DNA from: Lepidodermella squamata
Taxonomy: Eukaryota > Gastrotricha
Assembly (NCBI GenBank): GCA_047495785.1
Contig: JBLDXI010000028.1
Location: forward strand, 1,054,001 to 1,118,000
Reading direction: 5' to 3'
DNA length: 64,000 bases
The translations under genes and the position numbers were made by a program. The notes beneath the pieces were generated by a model. It made no database searches. It saw nothing but the letters and a program-made list of their open reading frames with translations, and was not told the DNA's origin. Of the stretch, positions 45,438 to 57,388 are shown piece after piece; the stretch's first letter is position 1; each line of letters begins with the position of its first letter.

Positions 45438-48400
45438 ATGATCATGAGTTTACATGTTACTCTGGTGATTTTGAGCCACCTTTCTCACCTTACCTGCGAT
45501 TCTGTCTCTCCAGATCCTGTACTGCTAGTACTCTACAACAAACAATTCGGACCTCACAGCGTCATCAAAGGGCCGATTCTCGCCTACACATTCAGCGGAT
45601 ATGCCGGCGTCATGCGGCAAGCTGGCCCCTTTGGGTACCTGGACACCGCTTATTCCCTGACACAAATAAGCTCCTACACGAGTGATAGTATAATAGCGGA
45701 CTTCCCAGATATTGCGACATATTATATTCGCGACAGTTATTTCAAGTCAGCCGAGTTGACAATTACATTCTTCTTCTATAGTGATACTGAAGGTTTGAAA
45801 AGCGGAGGGCTAATGAAGTTCTCCGACGAATGGCACACGATTTACGTTGGGTTGAATGCATTTTATAGAACGTTAGAAATAGGAGCGCGCCAGGCTAATG
45901 ATGACTTAGGCACGAATACAGTGAAAACAAATTTGCCGCGCGAACTTCTCCAGACTAGAAAATGGCACTTCATTAGCATTGTTAGGATGTCGCTAAAAAG
46001 TTTGGTAGTCTATCTAGCGACAGAGCCGACTTATGAACTGAGAAATATTGCGGTTCTCGATCTGAGATTAATTCACTATGGCGGCACGTCTTATGTTAAT
46101 CGACAGTTAATGATAGGCTATGCTCCCTATAGCATTATGGGAACAGGAGTCAGTGGCGTAACTCAACGTGAAGGATTCGCATGCCTGGCGTGTCACAATA
46201 CAACTCTCCCGGAAAACATCCTTCCGTCGTTGATAGAAAACTGCCGAAACATCAGCGAACATACCGCAAAGCAGCAGCTTGGTATATGATTCTCAAGGCG
46301 TCTAAACTCTTTCAATTTATAAATGCTATAGTTAAAGTTGTTGGGACTTACACGTATCCGTCTATTGAATGGACAAATCTGCTATTGGATCCTTCCAGCG
46401 ACATGTTTCGAAAAGCAATGTCAAACGTAGTTTCCCAGGTTGTTTCTGACCGTTACCCTTCTGACCTGCCATTTTGATTCTTAAACGTCAAACTTATTCT
46501 AGATAAATCAGCAGTTGTTGAATACATCTTTCGGAAATGTCCGAACTTCAGTCTATCGGTTTTCAATGGGACCTGCTGCGACAGTCGAAGCTTTGTACAT
46601 GTCTTACATCCAGCGTTCATACAAATTCAACGCAGAGCTGAGCGAAACAGACGCCATCAAAGAACTCAATCGATTTGTTTCGAACAACACTCTGACTATA
46701 TCATCGGTTTCACTAGGTAGTTTTTCCAGGGCTGCAAAATCTGCAGAACTTCCCGCGCAGTGATTTTAATTTCCCGATAAACCCGCTCGCTCGCTGCGCT
46801 CGCTCGCGGAATGTGCCTTTATAACTTTTCCTTATCGCTTATATTTCTGTGGGTTATTTCCTGTAAAGCCTCGCGCGGCGGAAAAATTGTAAGAAACATC
46901 AGTATTTTGGAGTGAGAAAATGTCTGAAAATACTTGATTCGGCACATTTTTAAATTTTTATTAACATTTTTAGGCCTAAATTGGTGGCCAGATTTCGCAT
47001 TTCATACGGCTTGATACTCGTATAATTCACATATTTAGGGTAACCAAAAACTTGTGGCTAAATATCGTAATTACCCAAATATTCTTAATTACGCAGATAA
47101 ACCAAGTTCTTCAATTTCAGGAATTTCAAAAAACAAATTAGATATTCGGATTCAGCGCAAAAAGTTACCCCACCCTGCAAATTTGCGCACAGTTATCGTG
47201 AAAATTGGTTGAGAAATAGGCGGAAACAAATTTCAATTTTTGCACGTGTGCGCGCGCGTGTGCGTGCGTGTGTGCTCCACAAAAATTCGCTCACTCGCAC
47301 TCGCCCGCTCCACTTCACTTTTCAAAGCAGTTGTGCGCTGTTGTGCGCGCGCGCTCGCTGATTTGTGCGCGCACACAGTTACAAGCAAACTTTCAGTCCG
47401 CATTTCTCCCTCATTTTCAAACATAGCTGCGCGCAAATTGGCAGGAATGCCCAACTTTTTACGCTGAATCGGAATATCTAATTTGTTTTTTGAAATTTCT
47501 AACCGTTATTATCACCGATTTCGCGTTAGTTAAACAGAAGTTATTATTGGAATTAGATAGGAAAGTCATTCGTGAATTGCTAATTAGTTCAATCACTTAA
47601 TTATTGAAATAAATTATCGGTGGAAGATTAATTACTTGTTAGATTTCCCGCTGATTACCCTTATTTCCCGCTGATTTTTGGCGATTTCTGAGCATTTTCA
47701 CATCTCTATTTCCCAAAAATTTCCCGCTGCGCGTAAAAATTTCCCGCGCAGCCACTGCGCCATTTTTGCAGATTTTGCACCCCTGAGTTTTTCAATAGTG
47801 TTATTGTTGTTGCTTTTATAGAGAAACATGATTTAAAGAAGTCACCTCTTGTTAAGCTAACTCTTTCGCATTAGCTAAAATTGAATGCTGAAGAAAGCAT
47901 ATTACAGATAGTATAATCTCCTGACAGGAATCGAAATGCCAAGATCTTTTGCTTTGGTCGGCTTCTGGCCGCTTTCTTACGCTTATTTATTGAGCGACTT
48001 GGGTCCGCGACGTCTTGTCAACTCTTACACGAGCGATTCTGACTTTGCAACACCCGCTTTATTCCAAGAGTGGACTGGCAGATGGTTCAGAAAAGAGCTT
48101 TTCTCTGTTGCTGACCTCAAGTACCCTATTAGAGGAATGGAAGGCTTCGCGGTTTCATTCTATTTTCTCCAAAGTCAGATTGGGTCAGTATTGACAGGAA
48201 TCTTGGAGATCAAACCCAACGTACTTCATATTGGTTATAAGTATCCTGATGCGTTGCTCGTTTCAGTTACCAACATGAAGGAACCGATCATTGTACCGGG
48301 TATTATCCGTATTTCTGAATGGGTTTTCATTGGGCTCGTATTTTCGAACAAACCAAAAACAACGTGGCTGAGAATTTATAATAATCACCATTACGTTTTC

Positions 48401-50642
48401 GAAGTGCAAAATGCACCCGTCGAAGTTGCATCAACTTGGTGGCTGAATTCTACGGGATTGACTGTTGGGTTTTCATCCAAATTTTCGCTAGGCACTTCGA
48501 TCGGCGCCGATGCAATCGCCGGACTAACAATTTATGCAGCCGATTTAGCTGCTGATGAGTTAAATCAAGTGCAGGAAGCTTTTCGACTAGTCGTTTCTAG
48601 GAAATGTTGCGGTGTCGGGAATATCCAGCCCTTAGCGCCGATAGTTACTAGGCCAACAGCAGTGCTCCCCGAGCAGGTTCCATTCATCAAGGTCTTTCCT
48701 GGAAATGACATATCGACGTGCATTGGAGCCATCGTTGATGACGAGATAATTTTAACAACTGCAACGTGTAAAGGCGCAATGCTTTCAGCTCTCAACTATT
48801 CCCTTGTCGATGAGTTACTCGTCGCCCGTTACTCGAAAGAGGATTCTTCCAAAATTCAACCTGTTTGTTTGCCAACATGCTGTGATCAGAACATAACGTG
48901 GAGCGAATCGGTTCAAGTTGTCGGCTTGCCCGAGACGAGCTCGAAAAAGTACGTATATGTTACCGGAATTGTTCTTTCGCAGGCAGAATGCTCAGCGAGA
49001 GTGAATGCGTCTTCCGACGAAAACAGCATTTGCTTTTACACAAAAATATTGCTTGAGCTAAATTGCGACTTCCTCGATGGGGCTGTGCTGTTACGTTCAA
49101 TCAATGGGGACAGCGTGACGGGCAAAACAAGACGCTACGTTTTGGCAAGATTAATCCTTAACTCTTAAAATTGCCAGTTTAACGATTTATTATAGGCTGG
49201 AATTTACGTCAAAGCTCTAAACGCGGATTGCAAACCGGGAAAACCTATTATTTTCAAGAATATCTTCGCGAAAATAGAGCACATCAGGCGATCAGCATCG
49301 TGCCTCAGCATGTCTCAAGGCCAACAATGTCCAATGACCTACCGGACTGTACCGACATTGCCGCCATCTTTCACGAGGACCACGAAAGCTGCAAGTTTTG
49401 AAGAAAGCACTACACCCTATTTGACCATTATTGAAAGCGGACAATGTAAGGCCTAAAGATAATTTATACTAGTAAAATTATTCCAATTATTTCTTCGTCA
49501 AATAGCGCCTATGATTGAAATCATAATCAGTGTAGTAGCTGCCGCCGGTCTTGTTGTCGCATCCTCTGTATTCTGCTACAAGAGGAGAGCGAGACAACTT
49601 GTAAAAAAGCTAGCAGGGTTAAAATCAGCGACATCATCTTCAGTCGCACCATCAAACTACATCGTTGCTGTAGGTGATCTCGCAAGTCTTCTTAGGGACC
49701 TCACCGAGTCCGAGGAACTGATAAGTGAGTTTGAAGGAATCGGCTTGAATCCAGAATTTGTGGAAGTTCTAGAGCTAGTTGGGGAGGGCCAATTTGGATC
49801 CGTGCATAAAGGTTTACTACAACAGGGCGATAACGAACAGCGTCTAGAAATAGCTTTGAAATGTACAAAAACATCAGCTGAAGTTGGAGATCTCGTCGCT
49901 TTTCTAAAAGAAGCAGTAATAATGAAGGACTTTCAACACGACAACGTTTTGCCGCTGATTGGCGTTGCTGCTGTCTACAACAAGCCCAGCATTGTTGTAC
50001 CATTCATGGCAAATGGCAGTCTTAACCGATACTTGAGGATGAATACTGATGCCAGTGGCGGATCATCTCCTGAGACACTCATCGACTATTGTCTCCAGGT
50101 GTGCAAGGGCATGGTGTATTTATCGTCGAAAAATTGCCTGCATCGTGACCTGGCGTGTCGCAATGTTCTCGTCTCCGACGATCGAGTGCTGAAGATCTGC
50201 GATTTCGGCATGTCACGCAAGGTTGACAGTGAGCGGTTGTACTACAAACTGACTAACAATGGCCAACTTATGATTCCGGTCCGGTGGTATCCTCCAGAAG
50301 CAATTCACAAGTTCACCTTCGAGCCGAAAAGTGATGTTTGGTCCTTCGGCGTTACGATGTGGGAAATATTTTCAGGTAAGCCTTGCCTTTTACTGTACCT
50401 TTTATATCTAGAGGATGCTCTTTCTTCGAGCAGAATGCAAGAGCGTTCCGTACGAAGACATCGACACTGCAGAGGTCATACTTCGGATTGTTCACGGTCT
50501 GCGCCTCAGTCAGCCTGAGAAGTGTCCAACTGCAATTTATGATCATATCATGACCAAGTGCTGGGCAAGCGAGCCACGAGACAGGCCTACCTTCGGCGAG
50601 ATTGAAGGGCTCATCGGGGATCGGGGATCTGTCGTTGCCTGA
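45438..50642 (+). CDS. Receptor tyrosine kinase with lectin-SEA-lectin-pseudotrypsin ectodomain
   Basis: Seven exons: 45438-46281, 46332-46438, 46503-46716, 47928-49138, 49196-49445, 49506-50375 and 50434-50642; 1234 residues, every junction in frame. Order: signal peptide; LamG/concanavalin-like domain (about 30-240); SEA-like domain (about 285-370; YPSIEWTNLLLDPSS, FRKAMSNVV); second LamG-like domain (about 395-610); trypsin-like domain (about 640-815); Cys/Thr stalk; transmembrane helix (about 879-900, IIISVVAAAGLVVASSVFCY); tyrosine kinase (about 955-1225). The kinase is complete: GEGQFGSV, ALKCTK, HRDLACRN, DFGMSR, paired tyrosines RLYYKL, and PVRWYPPEA. The trypsin-like domain is dead: TAAHC reads TTATC, and the GDSGGP serine site reads CDFLDGAV. 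I recognise no known RTK class with this ectodomain. The 1.2-kb intron 3 separates SEA from the second lectin-like domain; if it is really a gene boundary, there would be two genes. Confidence 0.75.
47121..47500. mobile_element. Foldback element in receptor-kinase intron 3
   Basis: About 80 bases starting GAATTTCAAAAAACAAATTA recur inverted at about 47420-47499 (TAATTTGTTTTTTGAAATTTC). The centre is rich in GTGCGCGC/GCGCGCAC dinucleotide-like palindromic DNA. Non-coding; MITE-like. Confidence 0.7.
47646..47750 (+). promoter_or_regulatory. Cluster of TTTCCCGC motifs in receptor-kinase intron 3
   Basis: TTTCCCGCTG occurs at about 47646, 47669 and 47715, and TTTCCCGCG at about 47739. This fits the E2F/DP consensus TTTSSCGC. 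The number in 100 bases is unusual for this AT-rich DNA. They may be regulatory sites or only leftovers of a repeat that also includes TTTCCCGATA near 46770. Function is unproven. Confidence 0.3.
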
Positions 50643-50815
50643 TAACTATATCCAAGCTTTATTTTAGATCAAAACACTTGATTTATTGTTAACCATTATT
50701 TCTGAGCCATACTTCATCGTCACAGTTTATGTTACAAGTGATGATTAGCCGTGATACATTAAGAATAAGTAATTAGGGCAAATTTAGGACAAAAACGACA
50801 GCGAACAGAAAAATA

Positions 50816-53800
50816 TCACGATATTGTACACGAAGCATTGCGTGGCATGCATTGCCCTTTTCCGTTATTATTGACAACAGGGACACAGCCCAGAGTGGTT
50901 TGCCCGTCTGTTCGGCTGTTATTGGACGCCAGACGAGCCTGAGCCGCGTCAACATCCAAAAACTCAACTACGCCCAATTCACTCAAACTCTCCACCCCGG
51001 TTTTGAACGGGCAAGTCCCACTAAGGGCTGGGGCGAATTTCGCCAGCTCGCCCCCGTCGAAACTAGGCCGCCGACTCGATAGCGAGTCGTCTGGGGTATC
51101 TGAGCTGCGGACAGGGTTTTCTAGTGTATCTTTAGCCTCATCCTCCTCTATGACTGGGGTTTCCTCATCGATTATAACTTCATCATCGAATTCCACCGTT
51201 TCAAGCATTGACCTATGCCGAGAGGTCACAACATCTACGTTTTCGTCATCGTCATCTTCATTTTCGAAGGTGACCTTACTACCGGAAGCTGCGCTACTTT
51301 TGCTGAGCCGCGTTTCTTTCTCCAGCCGGCGTCTCTCGATTTTTTGCATGAAATCTAACAGGCCGGTGTTGTCTAGCGGTAGGGCTGTTTGGCGGCCGCT
51401 GATTAGCTGTTGATCTGATGTGGTTGATAGTAGCTGGGCTGTTCGACTTACCGGGCCAGAGTAGGCCGAATCACTCTCTGCGCCAAAAACTGACGAATCG
51501 CTATCCAATTGCTGGCCGGGATATCGGACAAGTTTAAACAGCTCGACACTTTTACGAACCTGAAAAACATAGCCAAAAAGGTGATTGCTGATTGCACACG
51601 TATGACGGACCAAGTATGACACGCAAATGCAATCTTGAGGTATAAGATGCCATTAGAATATTTTACTTCACGACAGGGAATTGAGAATTTCGGCTTCGCC
51701 AGTATTTTCGGGGCCTTTCGTGAGCTAAGACATAGATGTAGAAATGAGGTCTTTTAATTCCACAGCGATGATTAGATCCCAGGAGGGCTCTTATGGTTTG
51801 TTTTTTGCTAGCCCTGCTTTTTTCCATGTGATTTGTAGATCTACGTCACATTATTTGAAAATGTTCGGAATTTGTCACATTCGGAGCTCTCAATGACAAA
51901 CGTTCTGAAATTAACGTACCAAATATTCGGCACTTTGAATTTGCGAAAAATCGAAATTGTTCGCCGAATCGGTGGTGGCCAATACAACTTTCGCGTTCTC
52001 AGTTATCGCGATCGAATTCGTCTAAAACGCGAGAAAAAGCACGAAAATTCAATGAACTCGCGAAATGAGCTCACGCAAAGCCTCGCATAATTACGTGTTA
52101 GTTTAGCTAATCTTCTCATACCTGGCCGATAGTAGCAGCTAAATCGCGAGTGCATCGCAGTGATTCTCCGGCTATGCAATAGTAGTTCAAATTGCCGATC
52201 GAAGCTATCGAAGACGCCCCCTCGCCGCAATCGATAACTTGAAAATCCGTTTTGCAGATTAAAAAAAATCTTACAAATTTCCATACCAATTTGAAATTTC
52301 CCAGCTGGTATAGGTTTTTCATTCGAGGCTCGGCTCGATCCACTGGCTGGGGTCATATTTCCAAGATGAATACCTGATGGAGGCTTGTTGGCGCTAAAAA
52401 TCGCTTTAAATTCAGCCGAATGAACTAATTCGATCGCAGCTAAAATTATCGAATTAACAGGCTGTTTTTGCTCAAACGGCAGTCCGGCCGCTAGAGTCAC
52501 TTCATCAGCGAGCGAGGGTGTCTGAGAAAATTGAAAATTGAAACAAAACCGACGTGTCATCAAGTCGGGCGATAATAATTGACGCACTTTTGTCAAGTTG
52601 AATTTGTCACAAATTTTGTCGAGCTTCGCCGCGAAGCAATTCAGATGAGTGACATGTTGCTGAATCGACGATGCGTGGTTACTGCCGCTATTATTATCCC
52701 CGTCATCGAGGCGAGAAAAGTCGAAAATTATCGCCATAATTGCAACGAAGCCTTTGGTGACCTGTGTAAATAGCATATAGTTGAAATGTCCTGAAACATG
52801 TGTTCAAAATCAGCTGATCAATCAATGAAAAAAAAATTTTTGATTTTCAAATTTTCAAATTCTAGTATTTTTTTTAATTTTCAAATTAATAATTCAATTT
52901 AATTAATATATCTTTTCTTCTACAAAATTACTTCGACATTTATTGATTTTGGGTTATCCGAAACTTCTGAATAGCGAAGAACCAAATGCCTGGGGACAAC
53001 GGTCTGAAGTAAGCTTAGCCGTTCGCCCTGAAGTTGGAAAGCTCGTTCGAGGCAAAAGTCAATGTCAGAGTCCTTCAGAAAAAACAAAGGAAAATTTGAA
53101 GCAAATCAATAATATTGGGTTAATAAGTACAAATTTTGCCAATTCTTTACGATTTGAAGACAAATTTTTCGACAGTTGCCGGTGATAAGCAACACTGGTG
53201 ACAAAACGCGACGCGTCATTTTTCGACAAATCCGAGCCATTCAAACCGATATCGCGTAAATTGTTCATTTCCTCGAATCTGACAAAGCCAAATATGAGAT
53301 ATTTTAAGGAATAATTTTGTCCTTACAGTGGGACGCCATTGAATATCAGACAATTCGCGCTCTTGAAGAAGAAAACTTGGCCGCGGAGGCGTAAAATAAC
53401 AGACTCTTGATTTTTGGATTCACCCTTGTACGGAACTTGGAATTCGATAGTGAAAATGTTGTGCCCATTTCCTCCGATCTATTATAAGTAGAAAATGGCT
53501 TAAAATGGAAGACAATAGCTGAAAGCTGAAATATGACCAGCTTCAAATTTCACAAAAATTCAAATGAAATAACTAATTTTGTCCTGTTTACCTCAGCCCA
53601 AGACCAGGATGATCGTTTAGGTAAGGCTATTTTGCAAACAGATAGCAAACTTGATCCAAGAACCCCAGGTAACAGCTTCATCAGCGATTTGCCTATCGAA
53701 ACAATTTCCAGCTCGCTCTCGACAAACGCGATATGAAACGGCATCAAATCATCGAAAATGCAACTCGCCGATAGTTGCATTTTCTTCATCGAATCAACGT

Positions 53801-54440
53801 AGCACCGCGTTTTTTTGCGCTTCACATATTGGTCTAAATTATCGAAAATCAGCGTAATTATCGTTTCGATAAAATCATCATCGGAGGTTTCTTGCTCGAT
53901 TTTCGACTCGATCTTAATTCCGTAATATTTTTCAGCTACGGTGTTCATTAGCCCGGTCGCGAGGCAACTAAATCCAGTTCGGTTGGTTTTATACGAAATT
54001 TTCATGCCTTCCGGAGTTTGTTCTAAAACCGTGAATGACGGCGGTTGAATTCGCGGGAAACTGTGGCGTAAATATTCGTGTAGACAGTCGATATTTCTTA
54101 GAAAATCGGCGAAATCCCGGCCGAAAAAGTCGAGAAGCGGCTTGAAACCGGCGTCATTTGTTAGCAAATGCAGGAAATAATGGCTGACTTTCTGCAAAAC
54201 TTCACCCGGCGATAAGTTGGTGATGAGGCAAACGGCTTGAATCAGGCAATTCATAACATCATCCGGGTAGGATTGATAAATCGTAAAGCCGCGTTTGAAA
54301 ATTTGCCGAAATCGCGGCATCGAACTGTTCGACTCTCGCCGGTCAAGGCTATCGGCTGTATCGATAATTTCATCGACCACATCTGGCGGGAAATTTTCCG
54401 TTATATATTGCAATAAAGACTGCAACACAAGGCCATACAT
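50816..54440 (-). CDS. Soluble guanylate cyclase-like gene B with degenerate cyclase domain
   Basis: Eight exons from the right: 53592-54440, 53327-53478, 53131-53278, 52932-53072, 52588-52761, 52275-52521, 52122-52237 and 50816-51559; 856 residues, all in frame (one intron only 37 bases). H-NOX domain 1-185: MYGLVLQ start, proximal His121 in IDCLHEYL, haem-propionate motif Y150-K-T-N-R154 (Thr for Ser). HNOBA region with VILRLRGQVFFFKSANCL. Cyclase-like domain: the first metal site reads VAIMAIIFDFSRL, with no Asp in the usual place. The second reads TPSLADEVTLAAGLP (Ala for Asp). The NxxxR pair reads LRCTRD. It is followed by a 235-residue acidic, Ser-rich tail. It cannot be a normal cyclase; a gas-sensing scaffold or regulatory partner is plausible. 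Confidence 0.8.
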
Positions 54441-54674
54441 GGTTGATAAAAAAAAATTCAGTGTTGGGTCAGCCAACGAAAAAACACTGATAAAACTGAA
54501 GCCATTTGAGGCTCGAGACAGGATTAAACACCCCCTCATAAATCGGGTGCAAATCACTTGTTTTATTCGCAATGAAAACAAAAAAATCGTAATAAAAAAA
54601 GAAATCATTTGACTTTAATTAACAGTGAATGAATGAATCGATCGATAAATTTTGAAATATATGAGGTCGGATAT

Positions 54675-57388
54675 TTACTTAAAAGATAAATTTGTAATGT
54701 CACGGCTTGGAATGTTTTGGCACCATTTCGAACATTCAGGACTAGACAAGAAGGCCGGAGTGATTGTAGGAGGGACTGCGGCTTCGTTTTCGAGCGATAA
54801 ACAAGCAGCTCGGAGGCCGAGGCGAACGGCTTGATCGGCATCCTTCGCCAGGCCAGATACCGTCGAACCAATTACCGTCCCAATGAAACTAAGAAAAAAT
54901 CAAAAAATTAAAATTATTAAAATGGGACAAAGAAAATAAACGGAAATGGGATCAGAAAATAAAAAAATAAGAGGCAATTCTCATGGCCACAAAAATTCCA
55001 AATGCCTTGAGAATGGTAGTCAGGTATAAAACTTTTCAATGGGAATGTAAAAAACCGAAAATTGGCCCAACCGGGTAAAATACCGAAAATTACCGAACAA
55101 TTGACAATCGGGTTTTTCCGGGTTTTCTGCGGTACATTTTTATTTTGAAATTGTGAACTAACCAATCACCAGCTCCTGATACGCTAACAATTTTCAGGCC
55201 CTGGCCAGGCGGCTCAGCTGAGTAGAAAATTGCTGAAAACTTGTCACTTTTTCCACTTTCAGGCTTCGACCAAGGCCTCATCGGCAACGACTGATACGCA
55301 TCGCAGCTTCGAATTACAATCACGCCATGATGGCCCAATTTCAAGAACAAATTCGGCGGAAAATTCGGCTTTGACAACAGTTCTTTTCCAGATTTTGCCA
55401 AAATCATCAGAATTTCGTCGCTTAGCGGTGCGTTTCCAACAACAGCATCTCTGCAGTTAGCCGGCGATGTTTTCCCGGTAAAAAATTCGAATAATTGTAA
55501 AAACTCCTCAAAGTTCGGGCTAATCGATGCGAGGCAGTCAAAAATTGCGTGATGACTAGATTTCACGTCGAATTGCGCTCCAATGGCTTGAAATGGCCTT
55601 GTTGCTTTATAAATATCAGTACATTCCAAATAGAGCGGAACTTTGTGCTTCAAACAAATTTCCATCATTTTAGGAAAGACTTTGAAGGGCAAATTTCCGT
55701 CGATTACAGCTAACGGCGCTTTCGAAATCGATTCCTCGTGAGCGGCCAAATCTTCGGCGTCAAATTTTTCCATAGCAATAAAATCGCCTATTCCAACCAG
55801 GTATTGGCCAGTATTCGCCAGAGTTCCAACGTAAGACGGCGAATAAACGCCTGTTTTTTCTTTATCAAGCCATTTCACGCCTGCTACGTCAAGATGTTGC
55901 GGCGTGAGCGATACAATCAATTTCCCAACCGAGTCGTTTGATAGAACCGAAACAAGTAGAGGCCGCTTTTCGGTCTCATTTTCTTTCGCCTGGGTTTCGC
56001 CGATAACTCGAGAAATGCAGTCGGCAACATTTCTACCGACCCCTCCAGCTGACAAGAAAACTCGGCCTTGTTCTGTAGCTTGCGTATGGCCCGGGGTTGG
56101 GTCCAAAAATTTTCCATACGCGTCTAGAACTGAACCGCCGACAATAACAGGCCGGGTTGATGCTTCTGATTTTCGGGGGGGCGAGCAATTTCGATGACCA
56201 GTTTGCATTTTAGACAGGCCAACAGCGATTTGACAACCGATGTTAGTGTTGTTCAAGACCAGCGCGAGATCTATAGTTTAATATCATCATATTTTTTTAA
56301 TAATTCTAAGATTTGTACAGACTTGCTTTCACTGTTTCGCCTTTGCTAGCTTTAGCGATTTCAGACAGTAAAAATGGCGTTGTAGCTTTCCCTGTTATAG
56401 ATTGTTCCGCAGCTTTTTTCAAAGCCTCTTGAATTCGCTTTTCCATCACTGCGACTGAAATAGCAGCACTTTCCGGGATTGGGCAGGCTAACAACACTCC
56501 ACTGGGAGGTGGATCCATCGAAAAGTGAGCATCTACGATACATGATTATTTCAATTGCGTCAAAATTTGAATATTTACTTATAAGTTTCACGGCATCTTC
56601 ACTCGAGCCAAGACGGAGCGGTACCTTAACGCCGGAAGAAACTGAGTGGAAAGCCGGGAAAAACCCATCCGGATGAAAAGTAGCCACAGGAACGCCGAGT
56701 GTTTCCAAATATTCCAGCGTGGCTGGGATGTCGAGAATTGACTTCGACCCCGCACAAACCACGACAACAGGCGTCCGGCCTAGTTCTGTTAAATCCGAAC
56801 TGATATCGAAACTTTCTTGCCAACTACGGTGAACGCCGCCAATGCCACCGGTTACGAATAGTTTAATACCAGCCATATGAGCTGCCCACATTGTTAGCGA
56901 GACGGTAGAACCTCCACTGAGTTTCTTTGAAACGGCTTTTGCAATATCAAGCCGAGCGACTTTCTCTATTTCTGATTTGCCGGAGGCTAGAAATTCCAGC
57001 TCCTCCCGATTTAGCCCTTGAAATTTAAGATTCAGTGTTATGAATGACCAAGTTCGTCTTGAGAAAGTACCTATTACAAGCTTGCCATCAACAAATCCAA
57101 TCGGCGCCGGTGTAACGTCAAATTTTTTGCAAATCTGGCGGATGTCATCGTTTAAGCTGAAATTTCGTCGGAATTAATTCAGTTATGGAGCAGTATATTC
57201 TCTCACTTCAAATTCAACGGCTTTGGGAGACCGTGCGTTACAATTGCTGTCTCGAATGCAACAACCGGCTTGTTCGCCGATACAGCCTCTATAACACTAG
57301 GTCGAATGTCGAGCCAATGCGGCCGCTTAGCAGTAGACAGCATTCGCTTGGAAATCATTCGACAATGCGGAGATAGGCCGAGAAACAT
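54675..57388 (-). CDS. Fused pseudouridine-5'-phosphate glycosidase / PfkB kinase
   Basis: Five exons from the right: 57207-57388, 56579-57156, 56323-56532, 55163-56270 and 54675-54888; 763 residues. The N-terminal half is PsuG, which splits pseudouridine 5'-phosphate into uracil and ribose 5-phosphate: DIRPSVIEAVSANKPVVAFE, MAGIKLFVTGGIGGVHR, VVVVCAGSKSILDIPATLEY and LACPIPES. The link KANLALVLNNTNIG leads into a PfkB-family kinase expected to phosphorylate pseudouridine: VIVGGSVLDAYGK, LSAGGVGRNVA, KLGHHGVIVI and, across the last junction, SGAGDCFIG carrying the catalytic Asp. Such PsuG-PfkB fusions are known in fungi and several animals. The N terminus (MFLGLSPHCRMISKRMLSTAKR) is arginine-rich and may be a mitochondrial leader. 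A copy of part of exon 2 lies at 60058-60240. Confidence 0.9.

Noticed and set aside
46284-47927. Splitting the receptor kinase into two genes at the 1.2-kb intron
   Set aside because: The SEA-like exon ends with a donor in phase 1 and the next exon begins with an acceptor CTGACAG in the matching phase, while the upstream part alone lacks any membrane anchor or stop-terminated end. I keep one gene but flag the uncertainty.
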